Source: Pycnococcus provasolii
Taxonomy: Eukaryota > Chlorophyta > Pseudoscourfieldiophyceae > Pseudoscourfieldiales
Length of the DNA: 64,000 bases
NCBI GenBank assembly: GCA_049487715.1
Contig: CP150562.1
Span: 248,001 to 312,000 of the forward strand
Reading direction: 5' to 3'
The position numbers and the translations under genes were made by a program. Below the pieces are notes generated by a model. That model made no database searches. It saw only the letters and a program-made list of their open reading frames with translations, and was not told the DNA's origin. Positions within the stretch are counted from its first letter, which is position 1; each line of letters begins with the position of its first letter. Below are positions 20,282 through 31,632 of the stretch, piece after piece.

Positions 20282-23069
20282 ATGGCGTTGGATGCGGCAC
20301 ACGTATCCGTCGTGTCCATGCAAACCAGCAGCAGTGCCCCTCCGATATACGGCTTGTCTAGTGTTCACCGCGCGATCGCCGCGGGACTACGCACGTTCGC
20401 GTCGTCAGCGTCCCAGTTGGACCTCGCGGTAAGAAGTCCTCAACATCAACCGTCCACGCTTAACTGCAACACAGTGATCACCCGTGAAGTCGCCGCGAGA
20501 CTCGAACGTCTGTCCGCGCAATTCCAGTTCCTCGAGGCGCTGCTACTCACGCACAGCGTGGGCGAAGATGCAGGCATATACGTCGAACAGCTGAACCAAG
20601 AACAGCAAGAGACAAACCAACGACAACAGAAGCAACGAACGCAGCATAAACAGCCTCAGCAGCCGCAGCAGCAGGAGCAGCAGCAGCAACAACAACCTCC
20701 CGAGGAACACAACCCGCACCACCACGACGGAAGTGAGGAGGAGCAGTGGCACATTGTTGGTACCATGCTGCGCGAACTTCACGGAGACCTGCGCCGAAAC
20801 GGCGCACTACCCTGCGAGAAGACGCGCACGCTCGCAGAGCACGCGATGGGTGCCGCCAACCACATCATTGGACACATGGAAGAGGAAGAGCGCGACATCC
20901 TGCCCAAGCTTGCACGCACGTGCTCGCACGCGAACCAGTGCAAGCTCGTTTGGAAGACACTCAGCTCGATGCACCTGCGCATGCTTGAACAGGTTCTGCC
21001 GTGGCTGGCGGAACACCTCTCGAAGCACAACATGAGTTCGCTTGTTGCCACCGTGTCGTGTGCCGTTCCGCCAGATGACCCACTTCGGGCACTTCTCAGC
21101 CGCTGGCAGGAGGAACACCGCGAACCTGCCCTCGAGCAGAGCAGCAGCAGCAGCAGCAGCAGCAGCCTTCCCCTTCCCCTTCTTCTCCCCCTCCTGCTCC
21201 TCCTCCTTCTTCTTCTTCCTCCTCAAGCAGCAGCGACAACGACCACCGCCTCAGACGATGACGAGTCAACGCGCTCGGCGAAGCGAGCACGCACGGCGAA
21301 GCGGGCAAATTCGGAAGAGCCATCTACGACGGAGGCGGCAAACGGCACGACAACAACAAAGCAGGAAATCTCGGAGACGGCGATTGACCACATTTTTGAC
21401 ATTCACAAGGCGATTCTGCGCGAACTTGATAGCCTGTCAGAGAGCGCGAGCCGCCTCGTGATGCTTGGACGCGAGCACGCTCTCTCACACGCGCATGCTG
21501 GCGGTGGCGGGGAGACGGCGTCGTCACCGCCGCAGGTGAGAACGTTTGCCGGACCGCAATTGGACGGAGACGAGGAATGGCTGTGCAAATGGGACGCCGC
21601 GCTTGGTGACATCAGCGGGCGTTTCGAGTACCTGAGGAGCTTCTACGAGGCACACAGCAAGGCTGAGGATGACATTGTCTTCCCGGCACTCGAGTCGAAG
21701 AAGCTGCTGAGGAACGTCTTCAAGAGCTATCAGGCGGATCACGAGCGTGAAAGCAACCTGTTCCAGGACCTCTCCACAACCATCACCAGCCTGAAGACGA
21801 AGCGCGAGGCTAGGCGTTTCTTGGCGGCGGCAGCGAATCCAGACGGCGTGAAGTTGGAACATGCAGAGGTGGCAAATGAAGAGGAGGCGGCTGATGCTGA
21901 TGCCGATGCGACAGCCCGCCAGCAGCTTCTGCACGCGCCGCAGGAGGCTGCACCGCACAGCCGCCTCGGATCGAACGGAGAGCCCCTTCTTTGCACGCGA
22001 CTACCCCACACGCGCTCTGCACATCAAGACGCTGTGCAGTGCAATCCACGCAAGCTTGAGCATACACGTACGAAGCGAGGAGCAGCGCATCTGGCCGCTC
22101 TTCACGAAGCACTTCACTACCGACGAGCAGGTTAAGCTCGTGGGAAAGATCATCGGCACGACGTCCGCCGATGTGCTGAAGACAATGCTGACACTCGTGG
22201 GTACCAAATGCGGCGACCGCGAGCTGCGCGAGATGATCGCGAGCTGGAGGAGAGTAAGCCACTCGACGCGATTCGAAGAGTGGTTGAGCGCGAGCAAGGA
22301 CAAGTCCGAAGGCAGTCCCAAAAAGCTGGAAGGTGCTGCCCCGGCTCCGACACCATCGACGGCGGTTGTTCGCAAGGGCATCGCCAGCGAGACGCCGGGA
22401 GGATGGGGAAGGCGTGCGGACGGTCGGCTCGGCTGCGAGCACTACGTGCGCGGGTGCAGCCTCGTCGTCGAGTGCTGCGGGAAGGATGGAGCGGAGGTGG
22501 TATGCAAGCGATGCCACGACGACAATATCAGTCGCCCTTGCTTTCCTAGCAAGATGGAGGCGATTGCCGTGCGCAAGATGGTGTGTCTTACATGCGGCGA
22601 ACGTCAACCCGTTGCCCAGAACTGTCAGTCGTGCCACACGCAGATGGCAAGCTACTACTGCTCCATCTGCAAAGTTTTCGACGACGACGCCTCACCTGCC
22701 GCGGGATCGGCAGCGTGGGATCCGACGGCACCGAACGAGAAATCTGAGCACATCTACCACTGCCCGTACTGCAACATCTGCCGTCGTGGCAAGGGACTTG
22801 GCATTGACTACTGGCACTGCATGCGCTGCAATGCATGCTTTCACATGAGTCTACGCGAGACGCACAAGTGCCAGGTACAGAACACGCTCGACAGCGCCTG
22901 TCCAATCTGTCAGGATAACCTGTTCGAGAGCACAGAGAGCGTTGTCCCGCTGGAGTGTGGGCATGCGCTGCACTCGCGCTGCATGACCAAACTCGCACGC
23001 CAGGCGAGCGGAGATATTAAATGCCCGGTCTGCCGCTTCATCGTCTTAGAACAAGCGCGTGAAGCATGA
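20282..23069 (+). CDS. BRUTUS/HRZ-type hemerythrin-RING E3 ligase (iron sensor), frame change at ~21.95 kb
   Basis: From the ATG at 20282 the protein has three hemerythrin (HHE) regions: 20360-21110, 21380-21800 (HIFDIHKAILREL...HSKAEDDIVFPALESK) and 22020-22280 (LHIKTLCSAIHASLSIHVRSEEQRIWPLF). A CHY zinc finger (LGCEHYVRGC...), a CTCHY finger (YHCPYCNICR...HMSLRETHKC), a C3H2C3-type RING (CPICQDNLFEST...CGHALHSRCM) and a short zinc-ribbon-like tail follow. In plants and green algae these proteins bind iron through HHE and degrade iron-response factors. The first part is in one frame to about 21.9 kb and the rest in another. A 46-base GT-AG intron (21872-21917) would restore the frame, but its donor is weak, so an indel is equally possible. 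A poly-Gln segment and a poly-Ser/poly-Leu microsatellite (21140-21235) lie in linkers. A TGTAA motif lies 21 bases after the stop. Confidence 0.88.
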
Positions 23070-23256
23070 TTGTTGTTTTTGAAATTTGATGTAAAGGTAA
23101 ATACAAACATTGCTCTTTCAAGTAAACGACCCATGTGATGTACCCGAAACAGCTTTGTTTTTTGTAAATGAAATGGATGAAAAATCTTCAATTATTATTT
23201 TTAAGATTACAGACTTCTTGACACAAAAGCAGAAGATACACACCAAAACATAAACC

Positions 23257-26200
23257 TTACAGCGCCACGTCGTCGTTCGGCGTGTAGTTGTCAAGCATTC
23301 CGTGCACGTGGCCATGCTGGGAGTTGTAGCCCGCCTCAACGGTTTCGTCGAAGCTTCCCATTCCGGCGCATGCGACGGCACATCCACGTCCCGCACGCAC
23401 ACGGAACCTCAGCTTCGTCAGATACCTTCTTGCCTCGGACGTTCGTAATGTCACGTCTACTGTCACCTTGTGCGGGATCGAACGAGCCTTGCCGGGAATG
23501 ACGCCGTGCGCTGGCGAGACGACAAACGGCAGAGCACTTGGAGCCGATTCCTTGGGTCCGAGAGGTGAGTAGTCCGCCTCGAGCTGCTCCACGAACCATT
23601 CCGCGTCGACGCGGGTCGGGTTGACGAGCGTGAGCCGGAGCGTGCGTGGAGCGGCAACGTGAACTTCTCCAAAGTCCATGACTGACGTCGCGTGGCCCAC
23701 GACGTCCTCGACATACAGCTCCGGGTGCCAGTAATCCGCCAGCACGTCGAAAGGCTGATCCGCGCCATTGCGATGGTTGAATGTGAGAATCCCACGAAGC
23801 TGGTAGTCCTTCAAATCTGGCGACTCCACCTCTGGCGGAACGAACGAGAGCGTGAGCGCGACATTCTCCCTGGGAGGTAGTGTGATGATGTCACGCCGGT
23901 TGCCGACGCCATCCTCCATGGTTTCCTCGCCACCAGGCGGCTGATCCACACTAGGCTCGACGTCGACGAGCTCGAATGGCGCGGTGACGAACGCAACGAA
24001 AGAAATGGGAAGGTTGCCCCGATTCGTGAAAACCACAGTGCGCGTGTAGCTCGGATCTGTGCGAGGCATGGGCGAAAAGCAGTGGAAGTGAAGCATCTCG
24101 CGGTCGTCCGGGTCGAGGAACGGCACGATGCAGTCTGCGATGAGCTCCATGCGAAGCGGCGCGAGCGGAGTTGGCGGAGCATTGCAGTGCGGCGTGTACC
24201 CACCACGGAGGAACACCTCCACCGGCTCCAGCACGGGACCACGTCCCTCGGGGTGCACCATCGAGCGAACTTCGATGTGCTCGATCGGCGTGTTAATCTT
24301 CTGATGCCCGAGCAGGTAGCCGCCGTAAAGCCGCGCGGTGAAGTCGGAGCAGAACGAAACGGCGAATACCTGGTGGCCGTAGGGAGCAATGGTCGCGAAG
24401 CGAGGCTCGACGTTGAACACGTCGTCATTCTCGATGCTCGCCGCACCAGCCTTCACCACAGCCTTGATCGTGCCATCCGCCTCGATGAGCGTCTCCGTGA
24501 TCGTCGCCTCCACGAGGTCTTCGTCGTCGAGCTCGAGGTAGTTGAAAACGTCCCAAGACACATCCATCGAGTAGCTGGCCGTGTTGGACACGCGGAAGAG
24601 CCTCGTAACGGAGTCCGTGTTCTGTGGCACCTGCCCAAAGTGAATGCGAGTTGCCATCGGGTCCCTCAGCACGTCAGGCCGTGTTGTCGAAACGAGAGGC
24701 ATCGGTAGACCGCCGCGTGGATTCGCCTCCTTGTGTATTCTGAGAGGCGTACCCACGATGCCAACGCGGATAGGGATCACCTTCGGTGGCAGGTAGCCAA
24801 CTGTCACGACGACGTTATCATCGTAGCATCCGGGCATCGAGCTTACGACAGTGAGCTTGATGACAACGCTCGTCCACGCGTCCAGCATGCATCCATCGTG
24901 AGGCTCGACTACCACCGCCGCACCCTTCTCCTCCTGCAGCAATTCCAAGTCCGTTTCCTGGTGCTTGCGCGTCGCCATCATGGTTTTCCCCATGTCGCTG
25001 CGGTATGGCATGGACACTTCGTGCTGTGACGATAGGTAAGGCTTCTTGCGAAGCCTTCTCGTGTTTGAACTTGCCCCCGTGGACATGCCACTACCCATGC
25101 TGTATGCACTCGACATCTTCGTTCTAGACGATAGCATAGCCGTGCTCTGCGTCGTGAGGCGGCCATCGCGGCTGAGCACCTTTTCACCCGAACCTCGCGT
25201 ACGCAATCTGGCTGTTGCAATATCCGGCTCCTCCATAACCTCCTCCTGTAATGCCGGTGCAGCGAGGCGCTCCAATGCCACGTCAACACGCGTTGGAATT
25301 GACGACTCGTTGTGCACCACGAGATACATCTCGTGGTGCTTCTCCACGATATTATCGTCGCCGTAGTTGATCAACAGATCGCCGTCCATTGGCACTCGCT
25401 TCGGCTCGGCTAGGTCCGCCGCGGCGGCGTCGTGCCCCTCCTCCGCCGAGGTGAGATCCGTAATCGTCACCTCGTCCTGCGCCGAGACCTCAGAGAACGC
25501 AACGCTGCCTCCCGTACGTGGCGGCGAAGAATTTCTAGAGCCGGTGCCGGAGCGCGACCTTGACCGCCCGCGCACCGGCTTGGGCGCAAACGTGTTGTAC
25601 CGCTCGTAATCATCCGCCGTGATGATGCTGTACGCAATCACCAGCCCCTTGACCTCCGTCTTGAGACGAAAGCCAAGCGGTTTTGCCATGCCAACGACGT
25701 CACAAGCAGCAATAATATCCGCAAATCCAGCCTCCTTCGGGAGGAAGGTCACAGTCAAGTTTCGCTTTCCCGCTGGTGCGATGATACCCTTGTTTGGCAC
25801 TATTTCTATGTCCACGAGGTGCTTGGTTGCACCTAGCGTTTTAGGATCCCACTGGAACTTCGCCGGAAGCTTCGTGAGATTTTGCAGTACCATTTTCCGA
25901 GTCACCGGCACGCCGACGAAGCTCACGTTTAGGTCGACGACGCTTTCATCAATGGCCACGCGAGGCGCAAGGATATCCGCGCGCGTCGACACGTACTGCG
26001 TCGGTCCGCCCACAACCTTGCAGATGATTGTGCCGCGCATCTTGCCCTGCCGCATCGCAGCGGTATACGCTGCAGTCACAGCGATTGTTGAGTGCGGCGG
26101 AACGATGCCAGAGCCTGGCTCAATCACGAGACGCTCGAGGAGATCTGATGCGATGTAGTCCGAGCAGCCACGCTCCGGAGCAGCAACCACGCTCAGGTCA

Positions 26201-28785
26201 AACTCAGCGCTAACGTCGGTAAGATTTTTCAAATTGAACTTTTTCGTCATGGTGGATCCCACCTGAACGAGAGCAATGTCAACTTCCGCCTGCTCAACGA
26301 TCACGGAAGGTCCCGTGACATTCGCCTCCACGAGCACAGGCAAACTCGGGCCATGCTCGATGTCACACGTCAGAACGGCTCTTGCTGGACCAACGGCGTA
26401 CGGCGTAATGTTCACGAGGACCTCGATTGCACCGTGAGGCTCCACCACGCCCGACCACGGCTCCATTTCCACAAATCCTGGCTCACCTTCCGCCAGGATG
26501 AAATGAAACGGCGCGGGCGTGCTCGTGTCATTCGTGAGCCGAACCTCGCGAACGTATCGCTTTCCTAGAAGCAGCTTTCCTGGCATCTTGATATATCCAG
26601 GAGAGAGCGCGACGGCGTGGCTTCGAGCGATGCCGTTGATTGGCACGCTGAGAACGGAGAAGTCGCACGTGTGCGCAGAGCCATCCACCGACTTGTCGAT
26701 GAAAATTCTTGAGATGCGACTGCACTTGATCAGCTCCTTGGGGGCGAAGGTCACAGTGAAAGACAGCGTCTGCTTCGCCTCGAACACGCCGTAGCTCGGG
26801 GAGATGTCAAAGATGTCAGCCTCTTCTTCGGTAACGTGCCGCGGCATCGTTTGCTGCTTCATTTTCTTCAGTCCAAGAACGCCTTTCGGGACCTGTCCTG
26901 GTATGCGTATGCCCAGCTGAGGAACAAACTGGTGCCATTCGAACGGCAGAGGCAGAGGCGTCTTGTTTTTGATGGTAATCACCTTGCGATCCACCGAATG
27001 AGGCACGGTTCCAGGGAACGACAACGTCTTAGGCTCGACCTGAATATCTTCACGATCGTCGTTAGGGTCAGCATCCTCGTACGCATCACGTTCCGGCACA
27101 AACGGCACGCCATCTAGGCTCTCGACGACGAGCTCGACATAGCATCCGTTCCCCACGAGGGTGAACTGCCTGGTCTGGCAGTTGTCACACACCATCACGA
27201 CGCGCGCCATGTGATCGCCATTGTGATTCGGCGAGAACGATATTTGCATTTCGCATTCCTCCTTATTGCGCAGCTCGAAAGCCGCAGGCGCCATGTGAAA
27301 GAACGGCCCGACGGCGATCGCCGGGCCGGCGGTGAGCCCGTAGCGCGAGCCATCGCAGAACTCGGTCACGGCGTTTGGCCAGTCCTGCGACGCCACGAGG
27401 CGGAACTTGCCCGTTCCTCCCGCATTCTCGAAGGGCACCTTGAGCACGCACGTGTTGCCGACGATGCAGTTGGCGCAGTCGAGCGTTGCTGGCAGCGTCA
27501 GGCTCGGCGGTGGCCGGCGCGCCTTGATGGGAACCGCGAATTTGCTCACTTCCGTGACGACGTAGAAACTGTCGTCGTAGTCCGCGAGCGAGTCTGGGCA
27601 GAAGCGCACCGTCACCTGGCACTTCATGCCGGGAGCAACCATGCCGCCTTCGTTGGGGAAGCGCGCCAGGCTTAAGCTGAAGTAGTTCGTCGACGGCGGA
27701 AGCAGCCGAAGTCTCCTCGAGATGAAGGAGATGTTGCGCAGGTCCACGGACATCTCGTACACCGCGCCAACGTCGTAGTCGTTGAACTCGACGTTGGATG
27801 GCTCCACGGCAAACGCTCCGTCGGAGGGGTGCGGTGCCGCATCGCCGAGAGGAGGCGGCGCCAAGTGCGCACGCAGTGACGCGCGTTCAAGCTTCTCGCG
27901 GAAGCGCGGGTTGCGCAGGAAGTTGAGTTTGAGCGCCATCCTCCGGAGCACCTCCTTCTCGAGGTCCATCTGCTCGTCTGTCATCTTCACGGAGAGCTCC
28001 TTTGCGCGCGCCTCCGACTCCTTCACACGCTCGAGAAATTCCTCGAGCGTGTACTCGCCGCCGCCCATCTTCTTGAAGGAGTGCTTCGGCAGCGGCGGGT
28101 GCTCGGACAGCCACGCGGACTGGCGGCTTAGCGTCGACGCCGTCGGCTTCTCCCACCCTTTTACCGACGTGTCTGCGAATTCCATGGTTCTCGGCGGGGC
28201 GACGCGCTCGTACTGGTTGTCCTCGCGCATTTCGAGGAAGGTGTGCGGGTCCTGCAGCCCCTCCTCGTTCACGAGTGAGCGGTCAAGCACGAGAAGGCTC
28301 GGGTCCGTGGGCCGCGGTATGGCGCGGTGCTTGTGCGTGAACTCGACGTCATCCTGCGCGAGCAGGTAGCGTTCCGCCTCCTTCGCCTCCTCCGTCGCCT
28401 GCAAGAGATACGCCTCCACCTCGTCGGCGTGCGCGACTGTGGTCTCGCACGTCTCGTCGATGACTGCGATGCGTTCCTCGTACTGGTCGCGCGGTGTCGG
28501 CGCGGCGCCTGCATCCCCATCCTCCGCCGGCGTCGCTTCCGCCTCGTCTTTCGCTCCTGCGGCGTCCGTTCCCTCCGCCGCATCCTCCCCCCCCGCCTCG
28601 GCGTCGAGCGGCACGTGAGCAGGGAGCGGCGTGTCTGGGAAGAGTTCTGGGAACAGGTTAACTAGCGTGTCGGAGACGTCGCCGTATCCTGGCGGCGGCG
28701 GGTCACGCGTCGTGCTGATCATGTTCTGCGAGCGCCCGAGCGTCGAGAGCACGGATAAAGGCGAGGCACCTGTGCGCGCGGACAT
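23257..28785 (-). CDS. DLEC1: DLEC1/FAP81 axonemal protein
   Basis: This frame of about 1842 residues starts at the ATG at 28785; a longer open frame begins only with GTG. It matches DLEC1 in order and wording: LKLNFLRNPRFREK, then FNDYDVGAVYEMSVDLRN, LRLLPPSTNYFSLSLARFPNEGGMVAPGMKC, and ARRPPPSLTLPATLDCANCIVG, then a long series of ASH/MSP-like beta-sandwich repeats to the C-terminus. The length is close to the human protein (~1755). FAP81/DLEC1 is a central-apparatus/axonemal scaffold component. The N-terminus is acidic and coiled-coil. Ser/Arg-rich stretches (SRSRSGTGSRNSS) link the ASH repeats. It converges on the HRZ gene, 187 bases away. No telomere-like tract lies within 800 bases upstream. 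Confidence 0.93.
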   Translation of the reverse strand: MSARTGASPLSVLSTLGRSQNMISTTRDPPPPGYGDVSDTLVNLFPELFPDTPLPAHVPLDAEAGGEDAAEGTDAAGAKDEAEATPAEDGDAGAAPTPRDQYEERIAVIDETCETTVAHADEVEAYLLQATEEAKEAERYLLAQDDVEFTHKHRAIPRPTDPSLLVLDRSLVNEEGLQDPHTFLEMREDNQYERVAPPRTMEFADTSVKGWEKPTASTLSRQSAWLSEHPPLPKHSFKKMGGGEYTLEEFLERVKESEARAKELSVKMTDEQMDLEKEVLRRMALKLNFLRNPRFREKLERASLRAHLAPPPLGDAAPHPSDGAFAVEPSNVEFNDYDVGAVYEMSVDLRNISFISRRLRLLPPSTNYFSLSLARFPNEGGMVAPGMKCQVTVRFCPDSLADYDDSFYVVTEVSKFAVPIKARRPPPSLTLPATLDCANCIVGNTCVLKVPFENAGGTGKFRLVASQDWPNAVTEFCDGSRYGLTAGPAIAVGPFFHMAPAAFELRNKEECEMQISFSPNHNGDHMARVVMVCDNCQTRQFTLVGNGCYVELVVESLDGVPFVPERDAYEDADPNDDREDIQVEPKTLSFPGTVPHSVDRKVITIKNKTPLPLPFEWHQFVPQLGIRIPGQVPKGVLGLKKMKQQTMPRHVTEEEADIFDISPSYGVFEAKQTLSFTVTFAPKELIKCSRISRIFIDKSVDGSAHTCDFSVLSVPINGIARSHAVALSPGYIKMPGKLLLGKRYVREVRLTNDTSTPAPFHFILAEGEPGFVEMEPWSGVVEPHGAIEVLVNITPYAVGPARAVLTCDIEHGPSLPVLVEANVTGPSVIVEQAEVDIALVQVGSTMTKKFNLKNLTDVSAEFDLSVVAAPERGCSDYIASDLLERLVIEPGSGIVPPHSTIAVTAAYTAAMRQGKMRGTIICKVVGGPTQYVSTRADILAPRVAIDESVVDLNVSFVGVPVTRKMVLQNLTKLPAKFQWDPKTLGATKHLVDIEIVPNKGIIAPAGKRNLTVTFLPKEAGFADIIAACDVVGMAKPLGFRLKTEVKGLVIAYSIITADDYERYNTFAPKPVRGRSRSRSGTGSRNSSPPRTGGSVAFSEVSAQDEVTITDLTSAEEGHDAAAADLAEPKRVPMDGDLLINYGDDNIVEKHHEMYLVVHNESSIPTRVDVALERLAAPALQEEVMEEPDIATARLRTRGSGEKVLSRDGRLTTQSTAMLSSRTKMSSAYSMGSGMSTGASSNTRRLRKKPYLSSQHEVSMPYRSDMGKTMMATRKHQETDLELLQEEKGAAVVVEPHDGCMLDAWTSVVIKLTVVSSMPGCYDDNVVVTVGYLPPKVIPIRVGIVGTPLRIHKEANPRGGLPMPLVSTTRPDVLRDPMATRIHFGQVPQNTDSVTRLFRVSNTASYSMDVSWDVFNYLELDDEDLVEATITETLIEADGTIKAVVKAGAASIENDDVFNVEPRFATIAPYGHQVFAVSFCSDFTARLYGGYLLGHQKINTPIEHIEVRSMVHPEGRGPVLEPVEVFLRGGYTPHCNAPPTPLAPLRMELIADCIVPFLDPDDREMLHFHCFSPMPRTDPSYTRTVVFTNRGNLPISFVAFVTAPFELVDVEPSVDQPPGGEETMEDGVGNRRDIITLPPRENVALTLSFVPPEVESPDLKDYQLRGILTFNHRNGADQPFDVLADYWHPELYVEDVVGHATSVMDFGEVHVAAPRTLRLTLVNPTRVDAEWFVEQLEADYSPLGPKESAPSALPFVVSPAHGVIPGKARSIPHKVTVDVTLRTSEARRYLTKLRFRVRAGRGCAVACAGMGSFDETVEAGYNSQHGHVHGMLDNYTPNDDVAL

Positions 28786-29047
28786 GGTCGCCCAACTGTG
28801 CCTGAGCGTCGAAAGCGGCCTTGCACACACCCAACCAGTCTCCCCCTGAAGGAACTTCTTGAGAGTTGAGAGGCCCTTGAGCTCTTGAGATGGGAGCCGT
28901 CGCCTTGGACGTCGATGTCGCTGTGACGCTACGATAATCTATGAAGAGTCGACCGTACTTACCGTCTGGTAATTAACTGGCAAGAGGCGAAGAGCCTCAT
29001 GAGGGAAGACTCGTGGACCACCCCACCTGATGCCTCATGCCTGACCT

Positions 29048-29135
29048 TGCCGAAGAAACCTGGCACGGTCTTGCACGGCCTCTTGCACGGTCTGGCACGG
29101 CCTCTTGCACGGCCTTGCACGGTCTTGCACGTTGC
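29048..29135. repeat. Tandem CTTGCACGG(CC/T) repeat cluster
   Basis: About eight variants of a 9-11-base unit (TTGCACGGCC, TTGCACGGTC, TGGCACGGCC) lie in a row, about 260 bases upstream of the DLEC1 start. Confidence 0.8.
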
Positions 29136-29654
29136 CTGTTGCCTCGGCCTCGGCCTCTAATAATGATGTCTTGCATGCACAGCCTCTAAGATTGGCACGA
29201 GACGAGGTGGTCAGGCTCATTCACACAGGCAGACAGGCCGGCAACGATGTACTTCTACATCTGTGCCTTAAACCATTAGGCGAGAGCTTTCCAGGTGATT
29301 CTTCTCTGTCAGTCTGTGAGGGACCACTCCCTCACTCTGCAGTAGTCTGCAGTCTGCACTGTAAGGTTACGGACCACTGTGCGGATCACTGACCACGGAC
29401 AATTGACCCGTCTCCTGCCAGTCCTGCGGTCTTACTCGACTCGGTGGGTACCCACTCACGCCTCGAGTCGGTCCCACTCGAGCCTCTTTCTGCAGTCTCT
29501 CCTCCGCCTCTCTTACGCTAACTTCAAGACCATTCAAGGCGCGCAGTGCTGCGGTCCTGCGCCCTGCGGTCAGTAGTCTCGTAGTGTCTCAGGAGGCCGT
29601 TAATGCCATAGGTACGAGCCGAAACCCGAATAACCCCAACCCCTAGCTAGACTA

Positions 29655-29688
29655 GCCCTAACCCTAGCCCTAACCCTAACCCTAACCC
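29655..29688. repeat. Interstitial telomere-like CCCTAA tract
   Basis: Five CCCTAA/CCCTAG units. They lie downstream of the UPF0193 gene and about 870 bases upstream of DLEC1, so this tract is not promoter-proximal. Confidence 0.85.
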
Positions 29689-29904
29689 GACGATACACTG
29701 GTCGGGACCCCAACAGCCCAACTTTGCTTGCCTCTTGCTTGACTGACTCTTGAGCGCCGTCGTGGTCAACGACCGAGCACTGGCTGGTGAGTGGCCATGG
29801 CCGTCGTGAACGGCCGCCAAAGTGCGCACATGTCGTGCCTCCTACGAGCCAACTTGAGCAAATATATAAAATAAGGAATATTGTATATTATTAAGAGTAC
29901 AAGG

Positions 29905-30624
29905 TTAGTTCTGCGAGAACCCCGTGCCGCTCAGGCTCAAGGCGCCGCCCACGCCCGCCTGCGCGTCGAGCGTGTCCAGCATCGCGTCTATGCGCTTCAG
30001 CTCAGCAACGCGAGTTTGCACTTCGCCCTGGATCTGAGACTGGTACTTCGCGGCGCGAGCGACGTCGTGCACCGCCATCTCCGCGAGCCAAGCCTCGCGT
30101 TCGTCGATCTCCGCCTGAACGCTCGCGAACATAGCCTCCAGCTCCTCGCGCTCCGTTCGATTGCGCCTTTTCACCTTGCGAGGTATCGGCTCCGGGAGCT
30201 TGCCTCGGAACCGCATCAGTGCAGCACAGCGCTCCTTCTCTCGGTCGTCGAGGAGCGGCCCCGACGGACGAGGCGGCACAACCGGCTCGGCGGACGCCTG
30301 CTCCATCTCGATGGTCGCGACGGACTTCTTGCCTGTGAAGTTGTACCTGCGCATGCGAGGTATGTCGTCGATTTCGCCCGTATCCCTGCGTCCCGTCGGA
30401 CGTGGGACGCTCACCTTCTTACGCGTTTGCGGGAGCTCCTCCATTTTCGGCGCGGCGGGCGGCATGGTTGCGAGCCTGGCCATGTTGTGTGCGGAGAACT
30501 GGTTGCCAGCGTTCTGCGCGCGCCGTCCACCGTACAGCCTGAAAAGAGCGTTACCCGCGGGCGTGCCTAGTCCGACGGCGTGCCACGGCTGGTCGAGGTC
30601 AGACTCGGTGTCCAAGTAAGCCAT
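29905..30624 (-). CDS. UPF0193 (EVG1/C22orf23) family protein
   Basis: I chose the ATG at 30624 (MAYLDTESD), giving 239 residues; upstream codons in the frame are Cys/Phe-rich and unlike the family. The middle and C-terminal parts fit UPF0193: RPSGPLLDDREKERCAALMRFRGKLP followed by EREELEAMFASVQAEIDEREAWLAEM and a helical tail. The family occurs in ciliated eukaryotes and its function is unknown. Its position between DLEC1 and IFT57 fits a flagellar role. The match is from memory of the conserved acidic helix, so confidence is moderate. Confidence 0.65.
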   Translation of the reverse strand: MAYLDTESDLDQPWHAVGLGTPAGNALFRLYGGRRAQNAGNQFSAHNMARLATMPPAAPKMEELPQTRKKVSVPRPTGRRDTGEIDDIPRMRRYNFTGKKSVATIEMEQASAEPVVPPRPSGPLLDDREKERCAALMRFRGKLPEPIPRKVKRRNRTEREELEAMFASVQAEIDEREAWLAEMAVHDVARAAKYQSQIQGEVQTRVAELKRIDAMLDTLDAQAGVGGALSLSGTGFSQN

Positions 30625-31632
30625 TACGGTGCAGCAGGTGCGAATGCAAGTCCTCGAGGATGCAAGGTCCCGGGAGTTGGAAACGATGAAGAGCGACGCG
30701 AAAAAAGCCGCGGCCGGCTGGCAAAAGTGGCAAGTCGGAGGTTGCAACGAGGAACTAACTACCCGTTGGGGAGGAGCCTCTTCCTGACGACGCCTTCAAC
30801 GAAGACGTTGTGCCATAACAGACTACTAAGAACTATGCATTTTTCAACCATCGACGAGGTCTACCCTAATAATCTTCGACTGACCATCAAAATGCAAGGG
30901 GAAGATGTCCATGGAAGATGACAGACCAGCCATGAGCCATCCCTCCTCAGACGTGCTCCACCTTAATTACCCTTACAGTATTATGATATTGTGGTGGACT
31001 TTGAACAGGTAGGTGGTCAAGAAGCAGTACAGAAGTACTTCTTTTTAGGCTCAAGGAGAGTGGCTCAAGGCAGCAAGGAAGGCTTTCCTCAACGAGACTC
31101 TTCCTCAACATCTCAAAAACATTCCACGCCTTCATTTTGTCTTTGAAAAGGCAACTTATGTACTTGCTTGCACATGCCCATGCGCGTTGTCCTGGATTCG
31201 CACGCCTTCATCGGCCGCGGGCCCTGTAACATTGGTGTAAAATGTACCCGGGTAGAACTAGGTACTGTATCTTTCGCGCTCCTAGGGAACGACCCTTTCT
31301 GGAAACTTTCCGGGAAAGAAATTCACACACCTTAAGGCCTTAAGGGGAAGAAGCTCTTGAGTGGTTTGGTTTGGAGTAATTTGTGCTGGTGGCCATCCTG
31401 GCACTGTTACTGGACTGTAGCTCGGAGGCTCGTTAACGAACTACTGTACGTTTAAGATACATAGCAGCTGTTAGTACTGTAGAGGTTTAGTGCGCACAGT
31501 ACTCTCTGCGCTTGGGCTTTCTTCCCTTGCGTTTTTGAGATTGTGAGCTTGCTTGTGACCTCGCTTGCTTGTGGGCCTTAAGTTTGCGCTTGATCGTTGG
31601 ATACACCACAACGAGCAACGTTTAAGCGAAAC
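30625..31632. other. Intergenic region, no supported feature
   Basis: This divergent spacer lies between UPF0193 (minus) and IFT57 (plus), about 1.0 kb long and AT-richer than the genes. No telomere-like tract and no gene seen. Confidence 0.5.

Larger units (their letters stand above)
28786..29904. other. Intergenic region with tandem repeats and a telomere-like tract
   Basis: It holds the DLEC1 upstream region, the CTTGCACGGCC repeat cluster, and a telomere-like tract. I see no gene. The frames at 29105-29576 have no family likeness. Confidence 0.5.

Noticed and set aside
28786-28830. Longer DLEC1 start (GTG)
   Set aside because: A non-ATG start is not needed; the ATG at 28785 is in frame and leads straight into the protein.
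29048-29135. CRISPR array
   Set aside because: The units are 9-11 bases, contiguous and without spacers, in a eukaryotic genome.
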